Below, piece by piece: positions 44,051 to 55,451 of a DNA stretch of 64,000 bases; the stretch's first letter is position 1, and every line of letters starts with the position of its first letter. Origin of the DNA: Podaxis mareebaensis. Lineage: Eukaryota > Basidiomycota > Agaricomycetes > Agaricales > Agaricaceae. Below the pieces are notes generated by a model, which was not told the origin of the DNA, did not search any database, and was given only the letters and a program-made list of their open reading frames with translations. The position numbers and the translations under genes are program-made. The DNA is taken from NCBI GenBank assembly GCA_018524725.1, contig JAEUWP010000562.1, positions 434,001-498,000 of the forward strand. Reading direction: 5' to 3'.

Positions 44051-44146
44051 CGACGCCAGCAGGATTTGAACCTGCGCCCTCAAAGAGGAACAGATAATCG
44101 AACCAATAGTTCGAATCTGTCGCCGTAACCACTTGGCTATAGCGCC
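44051..44146 (-). tRNA. tRNA-Ser (CGA), second copy with 14-nt intron
   Basis: Same body as the copy at 43848-43943 with anticodon CGA. The 14-nt intron (CTATTGGTTCGATT) has a different sequence, though it sits at the same place after position 37. A long T run (TTTTTT) follows the 3' end on the minus strand. Confidence 0.9.
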
Positions 44147-44310
44147 TCGAGGTGTAACTTGCAGAGTAATTTTGATGACCAATCGGCTAATCGACCCAGG
44201 TCATGACCGATGGCTGCTTCAAAGAATACTGTACGTGCTTATTAAGTTACAACTGTTACGAGTAGAAGCAGGGTCACTACCGGCAGTTACGACTTGAGGG
44301 GTAAATATCA

Positions 44311-44392
44311 GGCGCTATAGCCAAGTGGTTACGGCGACAGATTAGAAATCTGTTCCTCTTTGAGGGCGCAGGTTCGAATCCTGCTGGCGTCG
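44311..44392 (+). tRNA. tRNA-Ser (AGA), no intron, plus strand
   Basis: Identical over its length to the AGA gene at 43290-43371 but on the opposite strand. Loop TTAGAAA gives anticodon AGA. The long variable arm and T loop TTCGAAT are intact. CTTTTTC follows as terminator. Confidence 0.92.
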
Positions 44393-44478
44393 CTTTTTCT
44401 TCTGGTGATCCTTTCAATATCTTCTCCCTTCCAACACTTCCATTATCAACCTCGTTACATCAGCACTTGCTTCTGCAT

Positions 44479-44562
44479 GGGGGCATAGCTCAGTTGGGAG
44501 AGCAGTAGGCTGAAGTTTCGCTTGTATTCTAAAGGTCCCGCGTTCGATCCGCGGTGCCCCCA
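44479..44562 (+). tRNA. tRNA-Phe (GAA), second copy with intron
   Basis: Same exon body as the gene at 43004-43086 except for A-to-G at position 31. The intron (TTTCGCTTGTA, about 11 nt) has an unrelated sequence. The GTTTTT tract after the discriminator A is the expected Pol III terminator. Confidence 0.92.
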
Positions 44563-44701
44563 TTGTTTTTAGATATACATCCCCCCTCTGTTGCCTTTTC
44601 TTCATTTAACGAAGAACCAAATATAGCTTAAATCTACGAGTGACGTGTAGTCCAATACAGGGTATACATGTAATCCCAAGTAAGGTAACACAGGGAAAGT
44701 T

Positions 44702-45968
44702 TCATCCGTGTATAGTGTACTTTCCGTAATTTTTCTCCGGGTCGAACACCTGAAGACGATTTTGTCAGAGTGTAAGGTGGTAGATATGATCAGAAACCGT
44801 ACCTCCCATCGCGACGCAGGGAATATATGCTTGTTACGTTGATACCAGCCTCTTTCAACCACCTTGCCAGCGTGCGACTCGTCTTTCTCTTTGGTGGCGT
44901 CGGCCAAAAGGCGCACATCATCATGAACATCAAAGTTGAACAAAGGGCCAGACTTTCCCCTGGCCTTATTGACTATGAAATCATAAAAGGTATAATGCTA
45001 AGAGGAGTCATGAGCAAGAGGAACAGCACGAGAGGCGTTAACATACGTGTGGTATGATGAGATCTTCCTGAAGGTGATTCAGCACCGGGGCTTTAGTGAG
45101 TTGGTCTTGACATACCTTGATGTACATGAGATTGTCAACACTGACGCCTCGCAATTCTGGGAATTGTTGTCTACATTTCTCGAGGAAGGTGGCAATGTCA
45201 TCCCCTTTCTTGCACTGTGGAGAGGGAATATCAATGGCTTGTGCGCGGGCGAAGCACAACCATACTTACCACCACGCTCTTTCGATGTCCACTGCCATCC
45301 CAATAGGAGTATGTGATCTCAATGTCTTCCTTCTTCATTTGCTCTTGTTTCGCGAGCCATTCAAGTCGCAGGCGTTCTCGCTCTCTGCGCTCCGCTTCTT
45401 CGCGGTCACGATCTGGTAGAAACGAAGTATCTACATCGGGATTCTTGTGTGAGCGACTACGCTTGGTCGGCGGTGTGTCTCTCTCCTCTTCCCTTTCCTT
45501 CGAGGAACCTTCCCTGGAGCCATCTTCTTCGTTCTCTTCATCGTCTAGCGCAAAGGAGAGAGTGGCCTTGGCAACCTTTTTACGCTTCTTAGTTTTCCTC
45601 GCGTCATCCCTAAACAAATTCTCCATACACTATAAGTAATGGTACATTTGACGCAAGGACAGAGGGAGATGCCGAAGGAATATGGGGACATACTTGAGTT
45701 CATTGGTGCGCGCTGCTTCTCGGAGTTTCTGCTCTTCGAGTTCTTTTCGCCTCTGTTGAAAGTCTTCTAGCCTCACGAGACCGACGGTACTGTTCTTAAG
45801 GGAGTCCTCCATGGAATCATTCTGGCCGACGAAACGGTTGGCAGAGGGGCGTGCTTTCTCGGTCTCGTTGATGAGGTTCTGCTTCTGACGTTCAAATTCC
45901 TCCCGAGCTTGGAGACGCTGTTTAACGAGAGCATCTTCCCTGCGGCCTTCCATCTTGTTTGAAGCCAT
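44702..45968 (-). CDS. XAP5/FAM50 family nuclear protein
   Basis: XAP5 proteins are nuclear, associate with spliceosomes and chromatin, and bear a highly conserved C-terminus. The start at 45968 ([20 protein letters not shown]) opens a long charged coiled coil with [20 protein letters not shown] and [17 protein letters not shown] Lys/Glu-rich region follows ([60 protein letters not shown]). The conserved core then reads [80 protein letters not shown], and ends [17 protein letters not shown] at 44702. Several short introns divide the core. It is head-to-head with uS13m over 147 bp. Confidence 0.94.
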
Positions 45969-46115
45969 GGCGAGTGGGTGAGTATTTGTGAGGACGAAGA
46001 GTGGATAAGTGAAAGCCAAGGACACAGGATCGTGACTTGGTGTCACGGAAGGGGACAGTGGTTGTGACTGGCAACTTTCTACTCCTCCAGTTCCGAATTC
46101 AGATAGGCTGCCGGG

Positions 46116-46718
46116 ATGGTGCATATTCTCGGTGTGCAGTTGAGAGACCACTGTCTCGCAAGAGTGAGTGTTACGCCGCTACCATCTCTTTCTTTAACTC
46201 TCAAATTTTGCCCCTAGGTTGCTCTCATCCAGTTCTATGGCATTGGCCTGAAGACTGCTCACCGTCTCTGCGCGCGTCTTCAGATTCACGACCGCGCAAA
46301 AATCAAAGACTTGACTCCTCTACAAACTACCGCACTTGCATCCTTCCTCTCCTCTCCTGTAACTGCACCACCCCTTCCAAAATATCCCCTTGCCTCTCCA
46401 AACTACGTTGCACCACCTCCATCAACACCTATTCAGGATATCCAAACCAAAGTTACCGCACGATTGGAAGAAATGGAGAAACAACGGCAGGCTTCACCTC
46501 TACCGCGTAATCCGCAGAAGAGGCCGTATGTTGACCCCTTGAAGAACATTAAGATCGAGTCGGAGCTGAGGAGGGAGATTCGGGAGAACATTGCTCATCA
46601 GAGGATGATTGGCAGTTATGTTGGGAAGCGGCACGCTATGCACCTCCCTGTCAGAGGACAGAACACACAGAGCAACGCGAAGACGGCGAAGAAGCTCAAC
46701 CAACTGGAGCGGTACTAA
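46116..46718 (+). CDS. Mitochondrial small-subunit ribosomal protein uS13m (Sws2)
   Basis: Two exons. Exon 1 (MVHILGVQLRDHCLAR) is split from VALIQFYGIGLKTAHRLCAR by a short GT-AG intron; together they form the S13 N-terminus with its GIG motif. An insertion rich in Pro/Ser/Thr follows (TALASFLSSPVTAPPLPKYP and further). It is followed by IESELRREIRENIAHQRMIG and the family ending RHAMHLPVRGQNTQSNAKTA. That divergence and insertion point to the mitochondrial form rather than cytosolic RPS18. No classical targeting peptide is needed for this family. Confidence 0.88.
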
Positions 46719-46980
46719 ACTGGGCTATGTTTCGAGGAAACTTTTGTTCATGCAAGTGCCGGTTTGGCATAGTTGTCATTGGGCATTGTCTACGCACGTC
46801 CATAGACACGCTCGGACCCCGTTGTGGTGTTTTTATAGAATATTGTATCTTGACTTATGCAGAACTAATTTCCTTCCTCCCATTTCAAGCTTCAAGTTTC
46901 CTTTTGTGACGTGAACGCGTGTGACATTCGCCCACCTCGGTCATCTGAGTGTCAGTTATCACTAGTTCACGACTTGTCTC

Positions 46981-47754
46981 ATGGCGACGAAGAACTATAA
47001 AAGCGTCGGTGAAGACTTATGGAAGACTCGGACGGAGAAGATTGTGAGAATTTGCCTGCCCACTTGCCTTCTTCCATCTAACTCACTCAGAATGCAGAGT
47101 TGTTTGCACTCACGTATGGTGCCTTGGTAGTCCAACTCATCCAAGACTATGAAGACTACGATGAAGTCAACAAAGAGCTCGAAAAGATGGGATATAACAT
47201 TGGCACGCGTCTCATTGAAGATTTCCTTGCCAAGTCGAATCTGGGTAGATGTGCGGACTTCAAGGAAACAGGAGAGGTCATCGCCAAGGTATGTATGCAT
47301 CGACTAGGCGCATCTTCAGCAATAAGGCTGCTCCATTTTCAGGTTGGATTCAAAGCCTTCCTGAATATAACCCCGACCATAACCCATGGTGCTCTACCAC
47401 CTGCCTCTCCACGACCGGACTCTACAAGTGGCCAACCATCAGGATCATGGTTTACACTCACACTGGATGAGAATCCACTAGCCGAATTCGTGGAACTCCC
47501 GGACGAAGCATTGGAGGGTGGCTTGTGGTTCAGTAATGTGTTATGCGGCGTCATTCGGGGTGCTTTGGAGATGGTATGCCTCATCTTGCCAATGTACTGT
47601 GAACGCGGACGCTGACGTTTTCCCTTCATTTCAGGTCCAAATGCAGGTCCAAGCAGAATTTGTATCCGACGTTCTTCGTGGCGATGAGACTACTGAAATC
47701 CGCGTCAGACTGGTGAAATATTTGGAGGAAGAAGTTCCTGTGGGGGATGATTAG
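46981..47754 (+). CDS. BET3: TRAPP complex subunit Bet3 (TRAPPC3)
   Basis: Bet3 is a core subunit of the TRAPP tether that activates Ypt1/Rab1 in ER-to-Golgi traffic. The start at 46981 is [20 protein letters not shown]. After an intron comes [40 protein letters not shown] and [14 protein letters not shown], whose Cys matches the acylated Cys of the family. Exon 3 has [16 protein letters not shown], an insert of about 17 residues, then [20 protein letters not shown] and [10 protein letters not shown]. The last exon reads [20 protein letters not shown] and ends in an acidic tail. Four exons. Confidence 0.95.
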
Positions 47755-47986
47755 ATTGCATCCTTTGCTAGATCGTTGCTTCGCCGAGTCCCTCGAAGAG
47801 ATAATATCTTCCTGTAGCCATATTATAATTCTACTCCTTGTTTTGCGGTTACAATGCAACGACAGGACCTGCGGCCTGAGTGCCGACCTTTGCTAGGGAT
47901 CTGAGCTTCTGAGGGCCCGATCACCGCAACGAAATACTGTCGAGATAAATTTTGATCGCAACTCTTGTTTTCCCCAGCTCACCATA

Positions 47987-49123
47987 ATGTCACGACCAGA
48001 GCTTATAGCTCCCCCAGAAATTGTATGGGCTTCGTTTTTACCTCATCTATGACCTTCTGAAACCTTATACTCGGCGAATTAGTACTATGGCGATACCGAG
48101 GCCAAAAAATACACACAAAAGTGTGTCTGTGATCCCTCCTCTCCGTGCGGGAAGGTACTAAACCAATGAAGTACCCGGAACCAACAGATACAGGCAGACA
48201 TGACATATAGAGCCCTAGAGCTACTGAATCTCCCACCAGACCAGCCAGCCTTCTTACTCGACATTGGTTGTGGGTCTGGGTTATCCGGGGAGATCTTGGA
48301 TGAGGAGGGTTATACATGGGTGGGCGTGGACATCGCTCCTAGTATGTTAGGTATGCTGCACCGCCCGGTATTCTTCCCAGACAAAGTACGGAACTGAATC
48401 TCGTAGAGGTTGCACTGGAAAGAGAAGTGGAAGGGGATTTGTTCTTGCAGGATATCGGTCAAGGTCTCGGCTTTCGACCAGGCAGTTTTGACGGTGCTAT
48501 CAGGTTGGTCATCTCAGCAGCGTAGTCTAATCGCATTGACAGGCATTATCTTCTAGTATATCTGTCTTACAATGGCTGCTGAATGCAGAGACATCCCATC
48601 CAACATCATCTCCTCCACACCGACTTCAACGTTTCTTCACAACCCTTCACTCAGCCCTCCGCAACCCTTCTCGAGCCGTCTTTCAATTCTATCCATCATC
48701 AGACGACCAGATACAGCTGATAACGTCTATTGCTCAAAAGGCCGGTTTTGGTGGAGGTATCGTCGTTGATTATCCAAATTCTAAAAAGGCAAAGAAGGTG
48801 TTTCTGTGTCTGTTTGTTGGAGGCGGGGGAAGTCAACAAGAAATGCCGAAAGGCCTGGAAGGGGAGGAAGAGGAGGAAAGCAAGGCTAGGTTCGAGAGAA
48901 GAAGGGAGAGGGAAAGGGCAAGAGGGAAGAGTGGGAAACGCAAGAACATCAAGGATAGAGACTGGATCCTGAGGAAGAAAGAGGTGCGGTCTCACTTTGT
49001 CGCATCCATTGGCACTTGTACTCATTACTCAAATCCACCTCCCAGCTCTACCGGAGACGAGGCAAAGACGATGTCCCAAGGGACTCGAAATATACGGGGC
49101 GGAAGCGCAAACCTGTCTTCTGA
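47987..49123 (+). CDS. BUD23: 18S rRNA (guanine-N7) methyltransferase Bud23
   Basis: Bud23, with Trm112, methylates G1575 of 18S rRNA and supports 40S export. [12 protein letters not shown] is joined to [11 protein letters not shown] by an intron. Next come [20 protein letters not shown] and the SAM-binding [97 protein letters not shown] and FLCLFVGGG. The final intron lies between DWILRKKE and [20 protein letters not shown], giving the conserved basic tail ending RKRKPVF. About seven exons. An acidic insert ([20 protein letters not shown]) separates the domain from the tail. Confidence 0.95.
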
Positions 49124-49191
49124 ACTTTTTCGGCGGATCCAAAAATTTGTCTTGCTGTACGCATTTATTGGCTGTATGCTATACAAGTGTG

Positions 49192-50887
49192 CTATGATGT
49201 CGGTCTACGAGAAAACAAGTCATGACAAGATGCCAGGGCATCTTTTGCTTCGTGGCGAATAAAGTGGCCCTGCAAGGCAGCCATACTTACTCGCCTGCCA
49301 GCCTGATTCTCCTCCGATACCACGTTGCGAAGTTCAAGTGCCATTGTTTGTACTTCATCGTCTGAAAGGCCAGTGACATTAAGTGATCCGCCGTAGAATT
49401 GATTGAACAAAATCTGAGCCTGTACAGGACTAGCATCGTCAATCAGCTGAGCTAGATCCACCCGCCCGGGTCGAATAAGGGCAGAATCAAGCTTCTCGAG
49501 ATGATTGGTCGTCATGAATATGATGCGTTCTTCACCAGATGCTACTCCGTCGAGGGCATTCAAAAATCCTGAGAACGTAATCGAAGACTGATAGCTGCTT
49601 GGAAGTTAGCGGGGTATATTAGGGTTTCAGGACTTGGAAGCTTACCCATCTTCGGATGTCTGCACACGCTTATTGAACGCAGCGTCGATATCTTCGATCA
49701 GCACGAAGCTGCGTTCCGGCGCATTAGATAACAGATGAAAGAGTTTGTCATCAGTGAGTCCTCGTTCTGATAGATTAAGAAGGCATATATCATATGAGAG
49801 CGACCCGGCCAGTGCTTGAATGAATGAGGTTTTGCCGGATCCGGGTGGGCCGTAGAGTAAATAGCCCCGACGGTACGGAATGCCTGGCGTTGGGCGACAT
49901 GTGAGTACGCCGCGATGATTATCAGATAGGGACCGATATGCCTACCTCTGTCTGCATACCACTGGCGCCTCTCGAGGAAGGCCTTAATGTCGGCCTCTAT
50001 TTTTTCTGAAACACCTGGCTCCAGCACGACACTATGGAGCGGCCGCTTCCGCCTTGGCTGTCCGAATGGCTTCCATTCAATACCCCATGCGGTGTGAATC
50101 ACAAGCTTTCCCTCGTGACTACGCATTGCCAGATCTCTCGCCTCCGTGAGTAGTTGGGGAAAGAGTGAGCGATCGCGAGACAATGCTGTTAGCGTAACGG
50201 TTTCCCAAGGCACTCCGGACATGAGTTGCATTGACCGCGTTTCCCGTTCACGTTTCATCTGCCAGGTAGGCGTAAACAACGACAATGAATGCGCAATTTA
50301 AGAATGTTCTTGCCTGCATCCAAGCTCCGCGATATTTGAAGTAGTGGGTGCCAGGGCCTGCAACAAGTTTGAATAGAGCGGAAGAACTACCGTTCTTTCG
50401 TTGTTCCACCGTCGTTTCGACACTTAGTTGGTGGCTCCGGATCCAGGGAATGCGAGAATTCTGTTGTGCAAGTTGGTTCTGATGTGACATCCATGCGAGA
50501 AACCATTCATAAGCACGGTCCTTGTTATTGATTTCAAGAGAAACGAGCATGCGTCGCCGAAGTGCAGTGGTGCCGAACACCAGGCCCTGGCGGAGAACGG
50601 TGAGGCCTACCCCTAGTCCCTAAGCGTTATATTAGTTCCCCCTGGAAAGTGATACGCGATGGCAAGTTCACCATGAGGCCAAAACCTGCTTGGAAGTATG
50701 GACTGCACTTGATCAAATGAAATTGTCAACAACTGAAGACATAATGGATCACATTGGCGCACTTGTCCCCGAACACACCGCTCAGGAATGAACCTGCTTG
50801 AGATGCATTTTCAGAGGATATGGGTTGTGGTGGTGGTATAGCCTGGCCTGGGATAGGTGTGGTTGGGTCCAGCGGTACGGATGCCAT
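49192..50887 (-). CDS. BCS1: Mitochondrial AAA chaperone BCS1-like
   Basis: Bcs1 is an inner-membrane AAA ATPase that inserts the Rieske protein into complex III. The start at 50887 is [20 protein letters not shown]. Near it, [17 protein letters not shown] gives the single membrane helix, followed by the BCS1-specific region ([57 protein letters not shown]). The AAA domain has [20 protein letters not shown] (Walker A), [17 protein letters not shown] (Walker B), [20 protein letters not shown] and [17 protein letters not shown]. Five or six exons. A longer start at 50989 is possible. It is convergent with BUD23. Confidence 0.92.
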
Positions 50888-50989
50888 CGTATGCAGAAGC
50901 TGGTAGACAAAATTCCGCAAGACCGGGGAAAGGAGGGAGGTCCATTTTGGAAGGAACGCGTCGCGTTGGGATTCTGTCACACTTCCCAC

Positions 50990-53091
50990 GCTGTGTTAAT
51001 TGGCGCAGTATTGGTCTTGGCAAAACTTGGAAGGCCCTCAGCCTCTGGGTCTCAATGAGGTGTCTTGGTCTCGCTGCATCCATTCATATTGACGACAAGC
51101 TTTTAGGGTTGTAGACTCGAGGAGCAAGGTCTCTTGCAGGGAGGTTTGCCAAGACCCCTGACATTAATGAATATCTCTGAAATTCTTACAGTGCAAGTTT
51201 CACATGCACCCTGGCAGGAACCCGGAAATCCAGGAGTCACAGTGGAGCTCCAATGCATCAATGAGCTTTAAAGCCTGCAAATTCATTGAAACTCACCTGG
51301 AAGGGCCCAAGTTTCCCAGAGGTGGCTATTATACAGATGGGTTTGACCTATTTTGTGTAGATGTCAGTGTTGAGGAAGTTGAGGACTTTCTCTATGACTA
51401 CTCCAGTCCTGAGGAGTCATGAATATAGACTGTTCAGATGATGGTGATACTGATTTACTATCATATACTAAGGTTCCATGGACTATAGTGGGTATGGTAT
51501 GAGTGGACACTCTGAGCAGGTACCCCTACCCATGTATACAAGCAATCTTAGTATCATAAATTCAACAAGTAAATTATGTATACACCAACCCAACCACCTG
51601 ACTACCTGAAAACCTGTCAACCTGTCATTGCAGGTTAGGGTACAGCTTGGGTAGCAAGGGTGTTACCCATGCCCCTATCCAGGTTATGCCTGTACATAAA
51701 GCCCATGGGTTTTTCCTGCCTGTGATGATGCCCATGTAAAGCCTCCAGTCTAGTCTTAATGCATTCACATCCTTACTTGCTTTTGCCTTTGTTTGACTTC
51801 TAGGGGTAAGCATCTCTAAGTCAACACTAGTGTATTGAACCAAGCCTGTATAGACATTCTTCTATATTCAGTGTATCACCACTAAAGAGTGATTCCTCAC
51901 CCAGATAACATACTCAGACTAACCAAGGTTATGGCAGGAGACATAGCAGAAGGTGGTATCAAAGGTATGAATATGGACATAACAAATGCCAAAGGTATAC
52001 CATGAGACTGGGAGCAAAGGGCCCAGCAACCTAACAGAATTCCAGGGTGGGGATTTCCAATCATCACCTGATGCCATCTAGGTACATGAAGTCAAGCTAC
52101 CAGACAACAAGTGGAAGTAATGAAAAGAATGTTTTAGAGTATTACAATATACAGGGACCTAAACACAGAGGCATGACAGGTCAGGGAGGATGAAGGGATA
52201 TGGGCAAAGTGTGGTAGCAAGAACTAGGGGAAGTGTACAAGTCATCAGCAAAATGTAAAAGTGGCTTAAGTAAGTCTTATGTGACTTACTGACTTGTGGC
52301 AAGACAAATTCAAGCCATTTTTACCCAAGCCCTTCAAGACATGTCCCCACCTTGACATGGCTTGTGGGGGGCTTGTACAAAAATTTTTTAATGTCTTAGA
52401 GAGCTGTTAGATGCATTTTGAGACATTTCAAATTTTTTTGTGAAATTTTTGAGAAGTACTTGAATGGCTTGGGTAGGCTTAAAGAGACTTCCAGGACTTG
52501 GTAAATATCACATGCCTTGACTCAAGCCACTTTCAAGACACCCCCTCCTCAAGTACCATAAGTCACTGTTATATTTTGTTGATGAATGATAATGCTGAGC
52601 CTACCTAGGATCAGGCCAAATGAGCAGTCCCCTTACTGAGATCTCATCTTAAACCTGCAGGTGATTCCAACCATGTGATAGGCCACCTATCTACAACCTC
52701 CTGTTTCTCCTTTTTCATTCTCTTGCATTGTTTTCTTATGACCAAGAGCCTGGGCCCAATATTGGACATGGTGTATGTTGTTAGTGTTGTCTTTGATCTG
52801 CCACCTAGTTGGATGTACGGTAGTGTTTGAATTGGTTCCCTCTACCATATTAGTATACTCGGTTGCTGCGCCGAGGTTTCTTGACGTTTCGTTAGGTATA
52901 TTATGCTTAATTGGATTAAATGTTTATTTTTGTTACAGCTGTGCTTCATTTGGTAAGCAAGGTGTGTTGGTTCAAACAAGGATAAACACCTTCCACACTT
53001 GACTCTTACACTCGTCCATTTACCTACCAGGGTCCATTTTTGCCGACCCACCTCCTTACATTATCTCTAAAGCTCGCTTCATCTTATCAAT
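50990..53091. other. Gene-poor region with repeat-like sequence
   Basis: About 2.1 kb is A/T-richer than its surroundings and contains only short frames with no recognisable domain, such as 51204-51422 (plus) and 51625-51843 (minus). The texture of repeated CCCATG, CAAGCC and TACCC words resembles old transposon remnants. A foldback element lies at 52258-52531. The last 350 bases should carry the LUC7 promoter. Confidence 0.5.
52258..52531. repeat. Foldback (MITE-like) element with imperfect inverted repeats
   Basis: The left arm from 52258 reads AAAGTGGCTTAAGTAAGTC and the right arm, on the other strand from 52533, reads AAAGTGGCTTGAGTCAAGG. Similarity continues inward to TACCCAAGCC-TTCAAG in both arms, so each arm is about 90 nt. 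The middle is A/T-rich. No transposase and no clear target-site duplication was seen. Confidence 0.55.
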
Positions 53092-54687
53092 ATGGGACGC
53101 CTAGCTGAAATGCAGAGGAAGCTTCTGGAGGTACGTGTCCGGGGGAAAATATCAAGTTTCTCGGAAATACTGGATTGGACGACCCAAAGCTAACACAGAC
53201 GTGATTATGTGGCTTTTTTTTCTTGGTTATTCGTGGTGTCTTAGCAAATGATGGGACCGGAGGCTATGGGTGTTGCGAATGCAAACCTTCATTGGTCGGA
53301 CGACAAAGTTTGCAGGAATTTCCTTTGCGGTACCTGCCCACACACGCTTTTCACGAACACGGTGCGTCTCCTTCACGCTATTCTTGTCCCCTCCTCTCCT
53401 GCCTTTGATTGCTCTTTCAACTCCGGCGGAACAGCAGTTCTGGCAATCTGGCATCAATCGTTTGAAATTGAAGAATTAGGAAGCCAGAAGTGCAGCAGCC
53501 GCAGCAGCGATCGGAGGGGTTGGCAACACAAACAGTGACACGACAATGCTGACAATTCATTTCGGCTTTCTTTTGGATGCCAATAATAGAAAATGGATCT
53601 TGGTGCATGTCCCAAGTCACACACAGAACGCCTGAAGACCGAGTTCCTCGCCGCTAGGGAGGCCGACCCCAATGGAGCCATATTCCAAAAGTTTCAACTT
53701 GAATACGAGCAGAACATCTTTGCGTTCGTGGACGAATGTGATCGACGTATTCGTGCTGCGCACCGCCGATTGGAGAAGACACCGGAAGAGAATGCTAAAA
53801 CAACGAACCTTGTGCGTGAACGTTTCCGCGCTTCGTGATTGAGGCGTGCACTGATAAAGAATTGCCTCGTGTTGTAGATGCGTGAAATTGCAGAAATTGA
53901 ACTCGCGATTCAGGGAGGAACCGAGAAAATTGAAGCACTTGGTGAGTGCTTGATGAATTTATGTAAGTGCTGTTGAATCGTTATACTTTGAAACAGGCGA
54001 GCAAGGCAAGGTGGACGAATCAATGCGTGAAATGGCAGCCATCGAAGCGTTGAAGAGTGAAAAGGCTGAGAAGGAGGTGCGTCTAATCTTTATGCTGTTG
54101 CTGAGACTTGCATACTAAATTGTTGTGTCGTGATTGCGTGCAGCGAGAGTTGCAACAATTAACGGACACCTCGGGAGCCTCGGGACACCAGAAATTGCGC
54201 GTTTGTGATGTCTGTGGTGCATATCTATCAGTATTGGATTCAGATCGTCGTCTTGCCGATCACTTTGGTGGAAAGGTTGGTGTGGATAGTCGCCGTTGCC
54301 GGCATGCATGGTCTGGGGGCTAACGGGAGTTGAATAATGCAGATGCATCTTGGTTATCACGAACTCCGCAATATGCTGAAAACGTTCAGGGAAGAGCGTG
54401 AAAAGAAAAAGCAAGCTGGAGCGTCTTCGACCTCGGGGACTACTGGTGGGCCGTCTGCAGGCTCATCTCGCGATCATCGTTCCTCCCGTGGCGACGACTA
54501 CCGCGACCGTGACCGAAGCGATCGTGATCGAGGCCATGACCGACACTCTTCTTCGCGATATGAGTGAGTATCAATTGGACAACATGTTGACCTCGTTTTG
54601 GAATGCTGATCCGTTATCTCAATGCATTACAGCGATAGGCGGAGGGACAGAGAGCGCTCGAGAAGTCCAGGAAGACGGAGGTATTGA
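53092..54687 (+). CDS. LUC7: U1 snRNP protein Luc7 (LUC7-like)
   Basis: Luc7 helps U1 snRNP choose 5' splice sites. Exon 1, MGRLAEMQRKLLE, joins QMMGPEAMGVANANLHWSDD and KVCRNFLCGTCPHTLFTNT. Then comes KMDLGACPKSHTERLKTEF, completing the first CCCH-type zinc finger. A coiled coil follows (VDECDRRIRAAHRRLEKTPE, MREIAEIELAIQGG). The second zinc finger is KLRVCDVCGAYLSVLDSDRR, then LADHFGGKMHLGYHELRNML. The C-terminus is rich in Asp/Arg/Ser (RSSRGDDYRDRDRSDRDRGH) and ends DRERSRSPGRRRY after a last intron. About eight exons; the second intron is unusually long (about 230 nt). Confidence 0.95.
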
Positions 54688-55451
54688 TTCCGCATTCTCG
54701 ATATGGCTTCACGTCAGTTTTAGTTGTACATAAGTTTGTGTGTGAGGAAAGAGAATAGGAAGATTGGGTGATTGGTCCATTGGTAAGTTGATGATTAGGT
54801 TTTCATAGGGCGCCACTGTCAACAGGAGTTTGAAATATACCTGAAGCGGGTACGGCGCCCGGTGGGTGATTAAATTGGCAATGGACACAAAGACGACGAT
54901 CGAACTACATGTGTGACTTATGGTTTTGAGCCACAGCTGAGGCAGGGGCTATGGGTGATCGCGGTGCGTCAGAGCGCAAGTGAGAGCAAGGAGAATGCGG
55001 TGATACATGTCGTCGGATAAACAACGGTGACTAGATTACAAGGATGGCAACACGCGCTGGACTAGCTGGATAGGGAACTGAATTGCGCAGGGACAGGAAG
55101 GGTCCGTGGGAGGACAAGAGGAACGGGCTGAAGCCAGCACCGCAAAGGCACCGTCTATGGTGATGTGACAAGGCGCGTGACTACAGTGCAAGCCATGTGA
55201 CAATGTGTGACATCTGGAAGGAAATATCGCCTGCCGTTGGACGGAGCTTGGACCTCGCAGCCTCGTAGGCCTTCCGCCTTCACCTTTAACCCCTCCCATT
55301 CTTTATTTCTCTACCACACTTATTTCCCTCTTGTTTCAATATTTCTCAAAACTTTTTCGATTCTGTCCGATCTCTGCGCCTATTCACCCTCTGCGCAGGC
55401 CCTGAGATCCTTATTTAAACCTCCTGCGTCCAGCAGGGATTCGCCACAACA
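54688..55451. other. Intergenic, upstream of the Ig-like protein gene
   Basis: A 764-bp region with the LUC7 3' end and the promoter of the next gene. A pyrimidine-rich stretch (ctcccattctttatttctct and beyond) precedes the start codon. No RNA gene, repeat or convincing open frame was found. Confidence 0.55.

Noticed and set aside
51204..51422. 72-codon frame in the gene-poor region
   Set aside because: Acidic composition but no known domain; probably chance or a degraded transposon piece.
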